Below are positions 1 to 9,591 of a stretch of 41,634 bases of DNA, piece by piece; within the stretch, counting starts at the first letter, position 1; the number at the start of each line of letters is the position of its first letter. The DNA is from Candidatus Methanophagales archaeon. Its GTDB lineage: Archaea; Halobacteriota; Syntropharchaeia; Alkanophagales; Methanospirareceae. A program made the translations under genes and the position numbers. The stretch lies in assembly GCA_014859735.1 (NCBI GenBank), contig JACUTR010000004.1, positions 1-41,634 on the forward strand, read 5' to 3'. The notes beneath the pieces were generated by a model, which worked only from the letters and a program-made list of their open reading frames with translations, was not told the DNA's origin and did not search any database.

Positions 1-52
1 CAGGGAGAAGTTTATGAAGATTAATTCGTGCTGCTAAACAGTAAAGGATAAT

Positions 53-427
53 TTAGTATTCTTTCTTCCAGATCGGCACTCTCTCCTTCAACTCATCGAT
101 CAGGTACTCACAAGCCCGGAACGCTTCTTTTCGATGCTTCGCCCCCACGAGGATGACAACGATGTTCTCACCTACTTTCAGCGGACCCTCTCGATGGACA
201 ATTTCCACCGCTTCGATATTAAACTTCTCACGAGCTTCACGCTCCAGTTTATTCAGCTCCTCTTCCGCCATTTTTTCGTAGACCTCCACGTTCATCCCTT
301 GTATCCCCCCTTCTGCTCTCACCACACCTAAAAAGGTCACGATAGCACCGATCTCCGGCTTCTTCATCTTCCTTACAAGCTCATCAATCGGGAAATCCTC
401 TTTCGTAATCATTTTCTTATCCTCCAC
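53..427 (-). CDS. moaE: Molybdopterin synthase catalytic subunit MoaE
   Basis: ORF translation: IGAIVTFLGVVR...EEELNKLEREAREKF...VEIVHREGPLKVGENIVVILVGAKHRKEAF...RVPIWKKE is MoaE-like; overlaps the moaD ORF upstream. Confidence 0.93.
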   Translation of the reverse strand: MEDKKMITKEDFPIDELVRKMKKPEIGAIVTFLGVVRAEGGIQGMNVEVYEKMAEEELNKLEREAREKFNIEAVEIVHREGPLKVGENIVVILVGAKHRKEAFRACEYLIDELKERVPIWKKEY

Positions 428-671
428 TCACCGGTGGAAAAACAGCAACCTCGTCATTTTCTTTTACGTTCGCATTGAGAGGAGCATATTTATGATTCAG
501 CGATATTATCAATTTCTCTTTCTTCAATTCTGGATACGTTGTTAGGAGCAGGTCTATAAGATCCTGTATCTTCATGCCCTCCTCCACCTCCACTTCCTTT
601 ATCTTCTCACCAACAATCTCCCGGCATCGGGCAAAGAACTTCACTTCAACCTTCATATCAATAATCTCCAC
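417..671 (-). CDS. moaD: MoaD/ThiS-type sulfur carrier (molybdopterin synthase small subunit)
   Basis: 84 aa beta-grasp-like sequence ending in VAVFPPVSGG (C-terminal GG); overlaps moaE. Confidence 0.9.
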   Translation of the reverse strand: MEIIDMKVEVKFFARCREIVGEKIKEVEVEEGMKIQDLIDLLLTTYPELKKEKLIISLNHKYAPLNANVKENDEVAVFPPVSGG

Positions 672-690
672 TTTCTCTCCTCTACTTTAC

Positions 691-710
691 TATACTATAC
701 TATACTATAC
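691..710. repeat. Pentanucleotide tandem repeat (TATAC)x4 beside the moaD TATA box
   Basis: tatac tatac tatac tatac followed by tatatataaa; read directly. Confidence 0.9.
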
Positions 711-811
711 TATATATAAATGGAACCTTTGTTATATACCCTCTTTTTTTCCTTCTTTTATTCCCGTGTCAAAAATGGCTCTGACTGAATAGCTCACACG
801 ATACATTCAAT

Positions 812-2173
812 TCAGTCTTCAACGCCAACTCCGTACTCCTCCGCAATCCGGTTAAATGCTTCCCCAAGATACTTGATTTGATACCAATTTAGCCCGTATG
901 TGTTCAGCTTGAACTCCTTCGTTGCCCCTGGAAAGATGCCCGTAATCTTTCGCTTGCTTAACTCATCATAGAGGAAATATCCTCGTCTCTTATGCGTTTT
1001 GGCGATCCTATCAAATGACTCGGTTGTATCCACCTTCGTCAATGTATGCTTCCTCGGCATCTCAGATGAGACCCTGTTCCCTTTTATCTTCAAGAACTGG
1101 GCTATGAAAAAATTGGATTTATCAACCTCTTCATCCCAATGCTTCACCCGCTCCTTCACCTTCGGGAATGAAGCCATCATCGCTACCAGAGGAGCACCCA
1201 TCACCGTGCATCCGAGCAAATAATGCTCTTTAATCCCAAATTTGCGTCCGGTAACATCTCCTTTTAACTTTGTTGTAGCAAATACGGTATCCACAAATTC
1301 TTCGGTCGTCGCAAGCACTCCAGTCGGTGCGGGAGAAGCCATGCTCTTATGACCAGAGCCAACGACGAAATCAGCTCTGATTCTTTTCCCATCAACAGGT
1401 ATCACTCCTACCGTGTACGCCCCGTTATATAAGAAAGGAATCTCATATTCGCGGCATATTTTCGCAATTCCATAAACATCGTGCTCATTCCCGAGCAGGT
1501 AGTCGAAGTGAGAGATCGCCACGAGTTTTGGCAGCTTTCCCGTCTCCTCCTTCACCTCTTCTATCTTCGTACCCGTGTTCTCTCCGGTTATGATGTTATC
1601 TTCACTTAAAGGAACTTCTTTCCAGATCGCACCCACCGATTCTATTGCAAGGCACAGTGAATAGTGTGCCAACGAAGAGACTAGGACAATGTCCCCTTTC
1701 TCAAGAAGGGCATTTGAGACAATCTGAAAACCATTTCGAGCTCCTCTCACCACACGAGCAGCATCCATGCCAACAAATTCGGCAAGCTCATCAATAAATT
1801 CATTAATTGGCGGTCTTTTGATGTAATCGATTCTAAATGGTTTGAAGCAATAGTCGCAGGTTGAATACCCATCGCCATAAGCGATTAACGCCTTCCTCGC
1901 CTCCGCTGTCAGTCTTCCAGCCGCCTGGATAGGGGCGATGTTTATGAACTCCTCCTCTCTCGTTCGCAGTTCGATCTCGTCCACCACGTATTTTATCTTC
2001 GCATCCGATCTTTTGTCACCTAAAATCATCTTGATCTCATTCAAGATGCTTCCAAACCTCTCCCGCTGCTCATCACTAAGACGATGTTCTGGAGCAGTCT
2101 CTCTCAGGATTTCTCTCAGGTCTTCAAGGCAAAACAGCGCTCTGTATATCTTTTCAATCATCTCAACCACCAT
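812..2173 (-). CDS. pscS: O-phospho-L-seryl-tRNA:Cys-tRNA synthase (SepCysS)
   Basis: PLP enzyme with INIAPIQAAGRLTAEARKAL, CDYCFKPFRIDYIKRPPI, VVGSGHKSMASPAPTGVLA (PLP lysine); typical archaeal SepCysS. Confidence 0.92.
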   Translation of the reverse strand: MVVEMIEKIYRALFCLEDLREILRETAPEHRLSDEQRERFGSILNEIKMILGDKRSDAKIKYVVDEIELRTREEEFINIAPIQAAGRLTAEARKALIAYGDGYSTCDYCFKPFRIDYIKRPPINEFIDELAEFVGMDAARVVRGARNGFQIVSNALLEKGDIVLVSSLAHYSLCLAIESVGAIWKEVPLSEDNIITGENTGTKIEEVKEETGKLPKLVAISHFDYLLGNEHDVYGIAKICREYEIPFLYNGAYTVGVIPVDGKRIRADFVVGSGHKSMASPAPTGVLATTEEFVDTVFATTKLKGDVTGRKFGIKEHYLLGCTVMGAPLVAMMASFPKVKERVKHWDEEVDKSNFFIAQFLKIKGNRVSSEMPRKHTLTKVDTTESFDRIAKTHKRRGYFLYDELSKRKITGIFPGATKEFKLNTYGLNWYQIKYLGEAFNRIAEEYGVGVED

Positions 2174-2381
2174 GCTTAACCCCTATAATCTTTAATTCGT
2201 CATCATTCCCCACCATCTCATCTTCAGGAACGATTTTACCATTCTTTGCGATGATCACCTCAACGGGATTAATCCCGAGTTCTTCTAAAAGATCTTCAAT
2301 CGGCATTTCGGTTATCTCCATCTCTTTTACTCTCCCGTCTTGATAGATCACCCTCACTTCAACCACCTCTTTGATTCTCAA
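2163..2381 (-). CDS. ThiS/MoaD-like sulfur carrier, C-terminal GG
   Basis: 72 aa ending in LKIIGVKHGG; overlaps the SepCysS start by 11 nt and the rSAM 3' end by 23 nt. Confidence 0.85.
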   Translation of the reverse strand: MRIKEVVEVRVIYQDGRVKEMEITEMPIEDLLEELGINPVEVIIAKNGKIVPEDEMVGNDDELKIIGVKHGG

Positions 2382-3438
2382 ATATATCCAGAGCGGAGCA
2401 AGCGCGGCACCTTACACATCCTGCCTTGCTTCTCTTCCACGAAAGGCCTCGATCTTTTAGGATCATCGAAACCTCTTCATAGATCCTCTTCATTCTATCA
2501 AACCGTGGTGGAATTTCATTCTCCAAGTCGCTTCCCGGTATCGGTCTCAATGAAAGAACGAAGGGATACACACCCAGATCCGCTAAAATTCTGCTCCCTT
2601 CTAAAATTGAGCTATCATCTTCACCCAATCCAACGATGATGAAACTGCTCACCTGATTCTCACCGAAGAGCTCAACTGAGCTTTCCCATGCCTCTATGAA
2701 CCTTTGGACCCCTATTCTCGCCTTTGCGGGAACGACCTCCCCCAATACCCGCTCATCAAAGCTCTCGATGTGCACTCCCACGGTATCCACACCATGTGCG
2801 TAGAGATCCTCGATAAACCTCAAATCATCGGGCGGTTCAAACTGCGCATGAACGGGAAGTCCAGTTCGATCTTTGATCGCGGATGCACACCTCGACAATA
2901 CTCTTATTCCCTTATCCGGCCCTTTCATCGTTCCTATGGTGAGTGTCACGTGAGTAACCTTATCAAGCCTCTTTGCCGCATCTGTAACCTCAGCAAGCTC
3001 TTCCGGCCTCTTTACTGCGGTCGTTGTCCCTTTCCTCCGGGATAGCTCGATCCCGCAGAATTTACACCTGTCCGGTGTGTTCCAGTAGATGCAGGTCTGT
3101 ACTGGGGTGCTCGCGAGGCAATCCATGCCATGAAGAAGTGCGATCTGATTGTACGGTATTCCAGCCTTGGTCTTGAGCCCATAAAATTCGGGAATAGGAG
3201 ATTCAAGTGCTATAATCTCTTCATCATGTCGCCTCAGGATACCGTTCTCCCCTTCCAATTCGACGCTGTACGGGGAATTCACAACAAATTTGCTCGTCGT
3301 CGGGACATTTGCCACGGTATCCTCAAATACAAATATCTTTGCCCCCGCAGGTCCTGCACCGCCTAATCTTCCTTTATCTCCTTTTAAGACCCTTATTCCC
3401 TCGCTTTGTAAGTCCACTTTCAGGTATTTCAGGTTCAT
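2359..3438 (-). CDS. Radical SAM protein resembling the MSMEG_0568 family (paralog 1)
   Basis: [16 protein letters not shown] cluster motif; [25 protein letters not shown]-terminal [11 protein letters not shown]; close paralog at 9803-10888. Confidence 0.8.
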   Translation of the reverse strand: MNLKYLKVDLQSEGIRVLKGDKGRLGGAGPAGAKIFVFEDTVANVPTTSKFVVNSPYSVELEGENGILRRHDEEIIALESPIPEFYGLKTKAGIPYNQIALLHGMDCLASTPVQTCIYWNTPDRCKFCGIELSRRKGTTTAVKRPEELAEVTDAAKRLDKVTHVTLTIGTMKGPDKGIRVLSRCASAIKDRTGLPVHAQFEPPDDLRFIEDLYAHGVDTVGVHIESFDERVLGEVVPAKARIGVQRFIEAWESSVELFGENQVSSFIIVGLGEDDSSILEGSRILADLGVYPFVLSLRPIPGSDLENEIPPRFDRMKRIYEEVSMILKDRGLSWKRSKAGCVRCRACSALDIFENQRGG

Positions 3439-3444
3439 ATTATC

Positions 3445-4215
3445 TTAGCTCCTCCAATATCTTCCACAATCCATGCAATCAGGATTTCTCTCAACAGCAA
3501 ACTCTTCCATTCTCGTATCCAATCCGTCCCATATCAGAAGTCTATTAGTCAATAACCCTCCAAATCCAACGATATATTTCACCACCTCGGTTGCCTGGAT
3601 GAGACCGATAACGCCAGGTGTAACTCCAATCACGGGAAAAGTTTCTGGCCGAGGAGCTTGAGGGAAGATACACCGTAAGCAAGCGGTCTTCCCGGGGATA
3701 ATCGTTGTAACCTGCCCCTCGAATCCATAGATCGCTCCGTGAAAGAATGGAATCTGCTTTGCTAGAGCAGCTCTATTCAAGAGATACCGTGTGGGGAAAT
3801 TATCCATCGCATCTATGATCAAATCAGCATTATGCACAAGTTCACAAACATTGGTTTCGGCTATCGTTTCTGATATTACCTCGACTTCGATATCAGGATT
3901 TATCTCTTTGAGTTTCTCTTCAGCCGATTCTGCTTTCCTCTTCCCTATATCTCTATTCCAGTGTAATATCTGCCGGTTAAGATTGCTGAGTTCTATCGTA
4001 TCGTGATCCACCATTCTTATTTTCCCAATGCCTGCAACTGCCAGGTAGATAGCAATAGGAGAGCCAAGACCTCCCGCACCTGCGATGAAGACCTCTGCAT
4101 TCTTCAATTTCTCCTGCCCTTCTTCTCCGAATATTCGTAGCTGTCTATTATACCTCTCCAATTCTTCACTTTTAAGCATCTCAACCGCCCAAGAAGGACC
4201 TTTAACGGGGTTCAA
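3445..4215 (-). CDS. ThiF/MoeB/HesA-type E1-like adenylyltransferase
   Basis: RYNRQLRIFGEEGQEKLKNAEVFIAGAGGLGSPIAIYLAVAGIGKI...NLNRQILHW; CLRC and CMDC zinc pairs. Confidence 0.92.
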   Translation of the reverse strand: MNPVKGPSWAVEMLKSEELERYNRQLRIFGEEGQEKLKNAEVFIAGAGGLGSPIAIYLAVAGIGKIRMVDHDTIELSNLNRQILHWNRDIGKRKAESAEEKLKEINPDIEVEVISETIAETNVCELVHNADLIIDAMDNFPTRYLLNRAALAKQIPFFHGAIYGFEGQVTTIIPGKTACLRCIFPQAPRPETFPVIGVTPGVIGLIQATEVVKYIVGFGGLLTNRLLIWDGLDTRMEEFAVERNPDCMDCGRYWRS

Positions 4216-4252
4216 TCGGTATGCCGCGGCCTTCGCGCGTTATCTCCAGCCT

Positions 4253-5764
4253 TCATGGTCTTCTCCTCCCACCGACCAATCTGCTTATCACCTCGCTTGT
4301 TACCAGTCCGCAGACTTTTCCCTTCCGGTCTATGACGGGTAGTGCGGAGATATTGTAGCGCTCCATCTTCCTGATGACGATCGCGAGAGGCTCATCGAGA
4401 TCTGCAGTGATCACTTTCCTCGTCATGATCTCCTCCAACTTCCTGTACTTCTTTGCCACTGCCTTCGAGATGTCCCACGCAGTTACAATGCCCACCAGCT
4501 TCTCCTCATCAGATATGACCGGTAGATGCGTGAATTGCCCTTCTATCATTACCTGTGCAGCATCTTCAATGGCGGCATCCCCTTGAATCGTCACGACCTT
4601 CTCCCCGCTTATCATTACATCCTTCACCAGTGGTAGCTCATGGGTCTGCTTCATCGGTTTAAACATAGTATCTCTCGGCAACCGCTCGACTGGTTGAGTA
4701 AGCATAAACTCTCCCTTTTCTAGCCAGGCTTTCAACTCATCCGCGACTCTCTTTGCCATGAAGTAACTTGAGAGGGGGGAGGTGCGTACCTCTTTGCCGT
4801 TTATATCGATGCTCCCCGATTTGAGCTCTTCATACGAGACTTTTCTCAATACCGGACGAGACCTTCTGGCCACACCATAGTCGAGCACCTCGGTGATGAT
4901 ATCCGCATCGCTAATTCCCGTTCTCTTCGCAATCTCTTCGTTCAACACCGGTATTGGAATCCCAATGCCGAGATATAATGTCGTGCCGTATTTCTGAAAA
5001 ATAGCAGCTCTGAGAAATTCAGTACGCATCTCCTTCAGATTCCCTTGTATCATTATCGTCCCTAGATTATTTACTGGCTCATGCTGCGTGCCCTCACCTA
5101 TGACATACCCCTTTGCACCACAGAGAAATATCCGTGTCCCTATGCCAATAGTCTCGAAATCAGGGTCGTTAAAAAGAGGAGAGAGACTTCCTGCACCACA
5201 ATAGGTCGCGTTCCGATATTCTGGGAGAAGTGTTCCCATGTAGGTGTACAAAGTCCGATCCGATGAGTTCGTCGCCACCCGGTACCTTTGATACGCATTC
5301 CTCGGATTGATCATAGTTGCTTGGTTCAAATCCTCGATGGTAATTGCGGTCTCGATCTCCTTACGGGGATAGCAGTCCGTGCCGTATGCGGTAGCTCGCA
5401 CCTCTACGGGCTTTCCAGACGCTAAATCTTCTATCACATGAGCGCCACCATAGTCCATCCCTCGCTCTTCTGACAATTGTGTCGCCCCAATATAAGCATC
5501 TACCGCCGCTACCCCCGTATATGCTTCGACATTGTTTAACCACACCTTTTGCATCTTTATCGGTGGATCTGCATGCCCGAAATTCATGAAGACACCAGAG
5601 GAGCACATCGCACCAAAAGTCCCTGTCGTGACGACGTCAACCTTCCTTGCCGCTTCCTCCGGTCCCAATTCATTCACAATCTCCGTCATTTTATCTGCAG
5701 TGACGACCCTCACGCTTCCATCTTTTATCCGTTCGTTTATCTCCATCACGCTTTTCTCGATCAT
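4253..5764 (-). CDS. COG1900/DUF39 homocysteine biosynthesis protein with C-terminal CBS pair
   Basis: DUF39-type sequence (MCSSGVFMNFGHADPPIKM, CGAGSLSPLFNDP, GEGTQH) followed by two CBS motifs ([46 protein letters not shown]). Confidence 0.88.
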   Translation of the reverse strand: MIEKSVMEINERIKDGSVRVVTADKMTEIVNELGPEEAARKVDVVTTGTFGAMCSSGVFMNFGHADPPIKMQKVWLNNVEAYTGVAAVDAYIGATQLSEERGMDYGGAHVIEDLASGKPVEVRATAYGTDCYPRKEIETAITIEDLNQATMINPRNAYQRYRVATNSSDRTLYTYMGTLLPEYRNATYCGAGSLSPLFNDPDFETIGIGTRIFLCGAKGYVIGEGTQHEPVNNLGTIMIQGNLKEMRTEFLRAAIFQKYGTTLYLGIGIPIPVLNEEIAKRTGISDADIITEVLDYGVARRSRPVLRKVSYEELKSGSIDINGKEVRTSPLSSYFMAKRVADELKAWLEKGEFMLTQPVERLPRDTMFKPMKQTHELPLVKDVMISGEKVVTIQGDAAIEDAAQVMIEGQFTHLPVISDEEKLVGIVTAWDISKAVAKKYRKLEEIMTRKVITADLDEPLAIVIRKMERYNISALPVIDRKGKVCGLVTSEVISRLVGGRRRP

Positions 5765-5776
5765 CCTTCATCACGG

Positions 5777-5796
5777 TAATTAACAATTGTTAATTA
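5777..5796. promoter_or_regulatory. Operator A: TAATTAACAATTGTTAATTA (perfect 20-bp palindrome) in the COG1900-CBS/thiF/rSAM/thiS/SepCysS promoter
   Basis: Read directly; TATATAAA at 5803-5810 on the + strand puts it between the TATA box and the start of the minus-strand gene. Confidence 0.85.
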
Positions 5797-5838
5797 AATG
5801 GGTATATAAAGCTTTATGCAGTGCATCGTTGACGGGGT

Positions 5839-6819
5839 TCATATCCTTAAACGTGCAATTTCATCTTCATCGGGAAGTAAAACAATTATCGATTTTATGT
5901 GCTTTTCATTTCCATACCTCACTAATATCTCTCCTCCCCCGGCATCACTATAGCGTGCCGTTAATTTTGCCGCAATTACAACCGCATCCTTCCCCTTTGG
6001 ACCTTGCAAAATCGTTATCGGGCTTCCGCACCCGAAGACCTCGAAGCTATAATCCTCAGGATACTTCAAGAGCAGAAGACGCTTATTCTCTTCTTCGTTC
6101 CTCCCAACTATCATCTTATTCCGTGCGAACCGGAAATGCCTCCCGATTTTCAGCAGCACGGTATCCCTCATCGAGATCCCTTCCGCATGCTCAACCAAAT
6201 CTCTAACCTTGGAAGCAAATTCCCTGTATGTTAAGAGGCAACCTCCGGAGGGACAAGGATAATCGTTGATAGAAAACTTCGATGCAAGTTCGATCTGAGG
6301 CTTTCTGCTTCTGCCTTTTATTCCCAAGAGCTTGCTCCTATCAACCCACCCCCTCTTCTCAGGAATTGTTTCTGGTAAGAATTGAGCGGATAGCGGTCTT
6401 AAAACCATGTTCTCCAGACCGGATTCCTTTTCTATAATCTCCAACGCTCTCCTGTGCTGGCTCATCGGTCTCTCACCAAGAACCTCGCCCGTGAAGATGA
6501 AACTGGCACCAATCTTTTCTGCTACTTCCTTTGCTTTTTTGAACATGAAAATCCTGCAATCGATACAAGGATTCATTCCTGAGCCATATCCAAATTTAGG
6601 ATTTCTTATCACGTTCAGATATTCTTCACCCTTCTTCATGATTATGAGTGGTATCCCAAACCTTTCAGCCACATCAGCCGCATAGCATTTGCCCTTCTGG
6701 TCACAAGTACAGAAAGGAGAAGTGAATTTCAACGCTATAACGTCTATACCTTGATCCAAAATGAGCCTGGTTGCCAATGTCGAATCCAAGCCACCAGATA
6801 GCAATCCCAATGCTTTCAT
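5839..6819 (-). CDS. ThiI/MnmA-like PP-loop ATPase (tRNA thiolation or sulfur transfer)
   Basis: LLSGGLDSTLATRL PP-loop; CTCDQKGKC, NPCIDCRIFMF, CPSGGCLLT cysteine motifs. Confidence 0.8.
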   Translation of the reverse strand: MKALGLLSGGLDSTLATRLILDQGIDVIALKFTSPFCTCDQKGKCYAADVAERFGIPLIIMKKGEEYLNVIRNPKFGYGSGMNPCIDCRIFMFKKAKEVAEKIGASFIFTGEVLGERPMSQHRRALEIIEKESGLENMVLRPLSAQFLPETIPEKRGWVDRSKLLGIKGRSRKPQIELASKFSINDYPCPSGGCLLTYREFASKVRDLVEHAEGISMRDTVLLKIGRHFRFARNKMIVGRNEEENKRLLLLKYPEDYSFEVFGCGSPITILQGPKGKDAVVIAAKLTARYSDAGGGEILVRYGNEKHIKSIIVLLPDEDEIARLRI

Positions 6820-6877
6820 AGCTTCAAAACAAGTTTTTCATGCCTCTCAATCCACATTGCTCGTCATTAGTATAAAT

Positions 6878-6891
6878 GTAACAATTGTTAA
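6878..6891. promoter_or_regulatory. Operator B: GTAACAATTGTTAA in the divergent thiI-like / regulator 1 promoter
   Basis: 13 of 14 match to TTAACAATTGTTAA, between two divergently transcribed genes. Confidence 0.8.
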
Positions 6892-6928
6892 TATAATAAA
6901 GAGACTATATATAAAAAGGTGCGGTTAA

Positions 6929-7291
6929 ATGAAAGCGCCATGTGAAATAATAATCTGGTATATCCTGCCAAGCATACGGTCAGAACTGGTCAAAAAACTC
7001 ATCGAATGTGGAATGTCTCAAAAAGAGGTCTCTGAAAGGCTTGTGATAACAGAGGCTACAGTTTCGCAGTATGTAAATAAAAAAAGGGGGTCTAAGATAG
7101 AATTTAAGCAAGATACCACCAGTGCGATTGAAACGCTTGCGGAGGATGTGATAAAAGGAGATAATAATGTCAACCTGACATACCGAATCTGTGAGATATG
7201 TATGATGCTTAAGAAAGATAAAACAGTATGCGAGTTGCACAAAGATCACGATTTAGTCCCTGCGGCTTGCGAGGCTTGTTTTGAGTTGTGA
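6929..7291 (+). CDS. HTH transcriptional regulator with C-terminal Cys cluster (regulator 1)
   Basis: HTH MSQKEVSERLVITEATVSQYVNKKRG; C-terminal CEICMMLKKDKTVCELH...ACEACFEL; paralog of 31676-32047. Confidence 0.85.
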   Translation: MKAPCEIIIWYILPSIRSELVKKLIECGMSQKEVSERLVITEATVSQYVNKKRGSKIEFKQDTTSAIETLAEDVIKGDNNVNLTYRICEICMMLKKDKTVCELHKDHDLVPAACEACFEL

Positions 7292-7311
7292 AGGATAAGC
7301 TGAGATATAGA

Positions 7312-8337
7312 TTACACCCCAATATACCGCGCATACAATGACCTTGCAATCTTTTCATCATCGGTACCCTTGATGATCGCCCTTCCATCCTTGAATATCG
7401 ATATCTCTTCTCTTTCTGTCTTGAAGATGACGATGAAATCGTTAAATCGCACATCACCCAATCGTTCTAATTTCGATGCCAAATCATTCAACGAGATTTT
7501 CTTTGCATCTGCTGGCGTTATCTGGATGGCATTCCTCCCGCAAAGCGAAGTTACGATCTCTTTCTTCTCTACATTCAAGGAATCGAACTTGTGCTTGGCA
7601 CAGCACCTGCATCCTTTATCTCGCATCATCGTGAGATTCTCGAACGTGTTGCTCCAGGCATCGTAAACTATCAGATTGCTCTCTCCATCTGTGGTCGTAT
7701 TCTTCCCGAGCAGTATCTTTATTGCTTCTGTGCTCTCGATCGATGCGATGATGCTCGTAATTGTGTTAAGCACCCCGACGGTATCGCAGGTTGGAAGCGA
7801 ACCGGGCTCCGGGGCATCGGGCAAGAAACACCTGAGGCAAGGTGTCGTCCCCGGTATGATGGGCATCGTCATCCCATGGGTTCCAACCGCACCTGCGTAT
7901 ATCCAAATGATCCCGTTCTTCACGCAGACATCGTTTACCAAAAATCGTGTTTGCATGTTGTCTGTCCCATCCAGTACGAGATCCATGCCGCTCATGATTT
8001 TTTCAGCGTTTATGTGGTTTAAATCCTTAACAATATCTTCTATCTCCACATCAGAATTTACCCTCCTCAGCTTCTCCGAAGCGGCAATTGCCTTCGGCAC
8101 ACCTACGTCATCCTCGTCGAAGAGCATCTGCCTTTGTAAGTTGTTTGGCTCAACAAAATCCCTGTCTATAATTAAAATTTTCCCGATGCCTGCTCTTGTA
8201 AGGTTGTTTGCGACTACGCTGCCTGTTGCACCACATCCAATGATAGCTACAGTACTTTCCAATAATCTTTTCTGACCCTCCTCTCCTATCTCTCTCAACA
8301 GTATTTGCCTGCTGTATCTTTCCTTCATCTTCATCAT
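7312..8337 (-). CDS. ThiF/MoeB/HesA-type E1-like enzyme with extra C-terminal domain
   Basis: RYSRQILLREIGEEGQKRLLESTVAIIGCGATGSVVANNLTRAGIGKILIIDRDFVEPNNLQRQMLF; CLRC and CRCC cysteines. Confidence 0.9.
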   Translation of the reverse strand: MMKMKERYSRQILLREIGEEGQKRLLESTVAIIGCGATGSVVANNLTRAGIGKILIIDRDFVEPNNLQRQMLFDEDDVGVPKAIAASEKLRRVNSDVEIEDIVKDLNHINAEKIMSGMDLVLDGTDNMQTRFLVNDVCVKNGIIWIYAGAVGTHGMTMPIIPGTTPCLRCFLPDAPEPGSLPTCDTVGVLNTITSIIASIESTEAIKILLGKNTTTDGESNLIVYDAWSNTFENLTMMRDKGCRCCAKHKFDSLNVEKKEIVTSLCGRNAIQITPADAKKISLNDLASKLERLGDVRFNDFIVIFKTEREEISIFKDGRAIIKGTDDEKIARSLYARYIGV

Positions 8338-8349
8338 CCTACACGACGG

Positions 8350-9144
8350 TCATTCGTGTATAATTTCATCCATACTCCCACTCCGGTATCCTTCCAAATC
8401 CACGGTGATATAATCGAATCCTATTCCTCTCAGTTCTTTAATGACCTTCTCTTTCAGTTCGAGGAGCTTTTTCATCTCTTCTTCCACTAACTCTATACGT
8501 GCAATATCGCCGTGCTTTCTTACCCTGATTTGAGAAAAACCTAACGACTTCAACACCTCTTCCGCATCTTCAATCATCTTAAGTTTTTCACCGGTGATCC
8601 GCTCTCCGTAGGGTATTCTCGATGATAAGCAGGCAGAAGATGGTTTAGTCCAGAATGAGAGCCCAAGATCCTTTGATATCCCTCGAATATCTGATTTTGT
8701 AATCCCAACCTCAACGAAGGGATGCCATATACCCTCTTCATCGCACGCTTTAATCCCGGGACGGTATTCATCGTAATCAGAGAGATTGACACCGTCTGCT
8801 ATGCATTCCATCTCCTTACCCGCTGCTATCTGCTTCAAAATCCTTGCAGATTCTTTTTTACAATAATAACAACGGTTTAGTGGATTTTTAACAAATTCTT
8901 CATTCTGGAGTTCAGAGGAAGGAATTATCATGTGCTTGATGCCGATAGCCTTTACAAATTTCTTCGCATGCTCCAATTCGCTCCTCGGAAGTGTTTCAGA
9001 ATCTAATGTCACCGCTAACGCTTTTTCACCCAGCACATCATAAGCTACCTTGGTAAGGAGCCCGCTGTCAACGCCTCCAGAGAATGCAATCAAGATATTT
9101 TCTTTTTGTGCTATCTTTTGTTTGAGCTTTTCGAGTTTATGCAT
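8350..9144 (-). CDS. larE: ATP-dependent sacrificial sulfur transferase LarE
   Basis: LIAFSGGVDSGLLTKVAYDVLG; NRCYYCKKE; GVNLSDYDEYRPGIKA; KPSSACLSSRIPYGERIT. Confidence 0.92.
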   Translation of the reverse strand: MHKLEKLKQKIAQKENILIAFSGGVDSGLLTKVAYDVLGEKALAVTLDSETLPRSELEHAKKFVKAIGIKHMIIPSSELQNEEFVKNPLNRCYYCKKESARILKQIAAGKEMECIADGVNLSDYDEYRPGIKACDEEGIWHPFVEVGITKSDIRGISKDLGLSFWTKPSSACLSSRIPYGERITGEKLKMIEDAEEVLKSLGFSQIRVRKHGDIARIELVEEEMKKLLELKEKVIKELRGIGFDYITVDLEGYRSGSMDEIIHE

Positions 9145-9245
9145 AATTCCTCTATCTTTCCTTCTTCCTCCAATGCCCGTATATCTATCTTAATATTTCC
9201 AAGGCTATACCGTTCTCCTTCATTTTGTACCTCAGAACTTATTTC

Positions 9246-9572
9246 TTAATGCACTTCTAACCCTACAACTTTGAGTTTCTTTTTAAAAAATCCTCCTACG
9301 TCTATTTCTACTGGCTTGCTTTCTATTTGCGATTTTAGCTTCTCATCACTGGTAATACCAACTCCTTCATAGGATGCAATCTCAGCGTTTTTGACCCACG
9401 CCTTATCTTTTAGCGATACTTCTATTACTTTAAAGCTTCGACACTCTCCCGGACAACAACCCTCTACTATTTTATTCACTACGTTAATATCTATAACGGG
9501 ATCTTTAATCCCCCGTATTCCCTGTTCCTCCTTTATATACCCAAGTGCTCTTTCTTTTATCCTTACTGGCAT
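9246..9572 (-). CDS. Small protein of unknown function with CCPGEC motif
   Basis: 108 aa ORF in an operon, between larE and a YHS protein; KIVEGCCPGECRSFKV. Confidence 0.65.
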   Translation of the reverse strand: MPVRIKERALGYIKEEQGIRGIKDPVIDINVVNKIVEGCCPGECRSFKVIEVSLKDKAWVKNAEIASYEGVGITSDEKLKSQIESKPVEIDVGGFFKKKLKVVGLEVH

Positions 9573-9591
9573 AATAATATCCTCCTCATCC

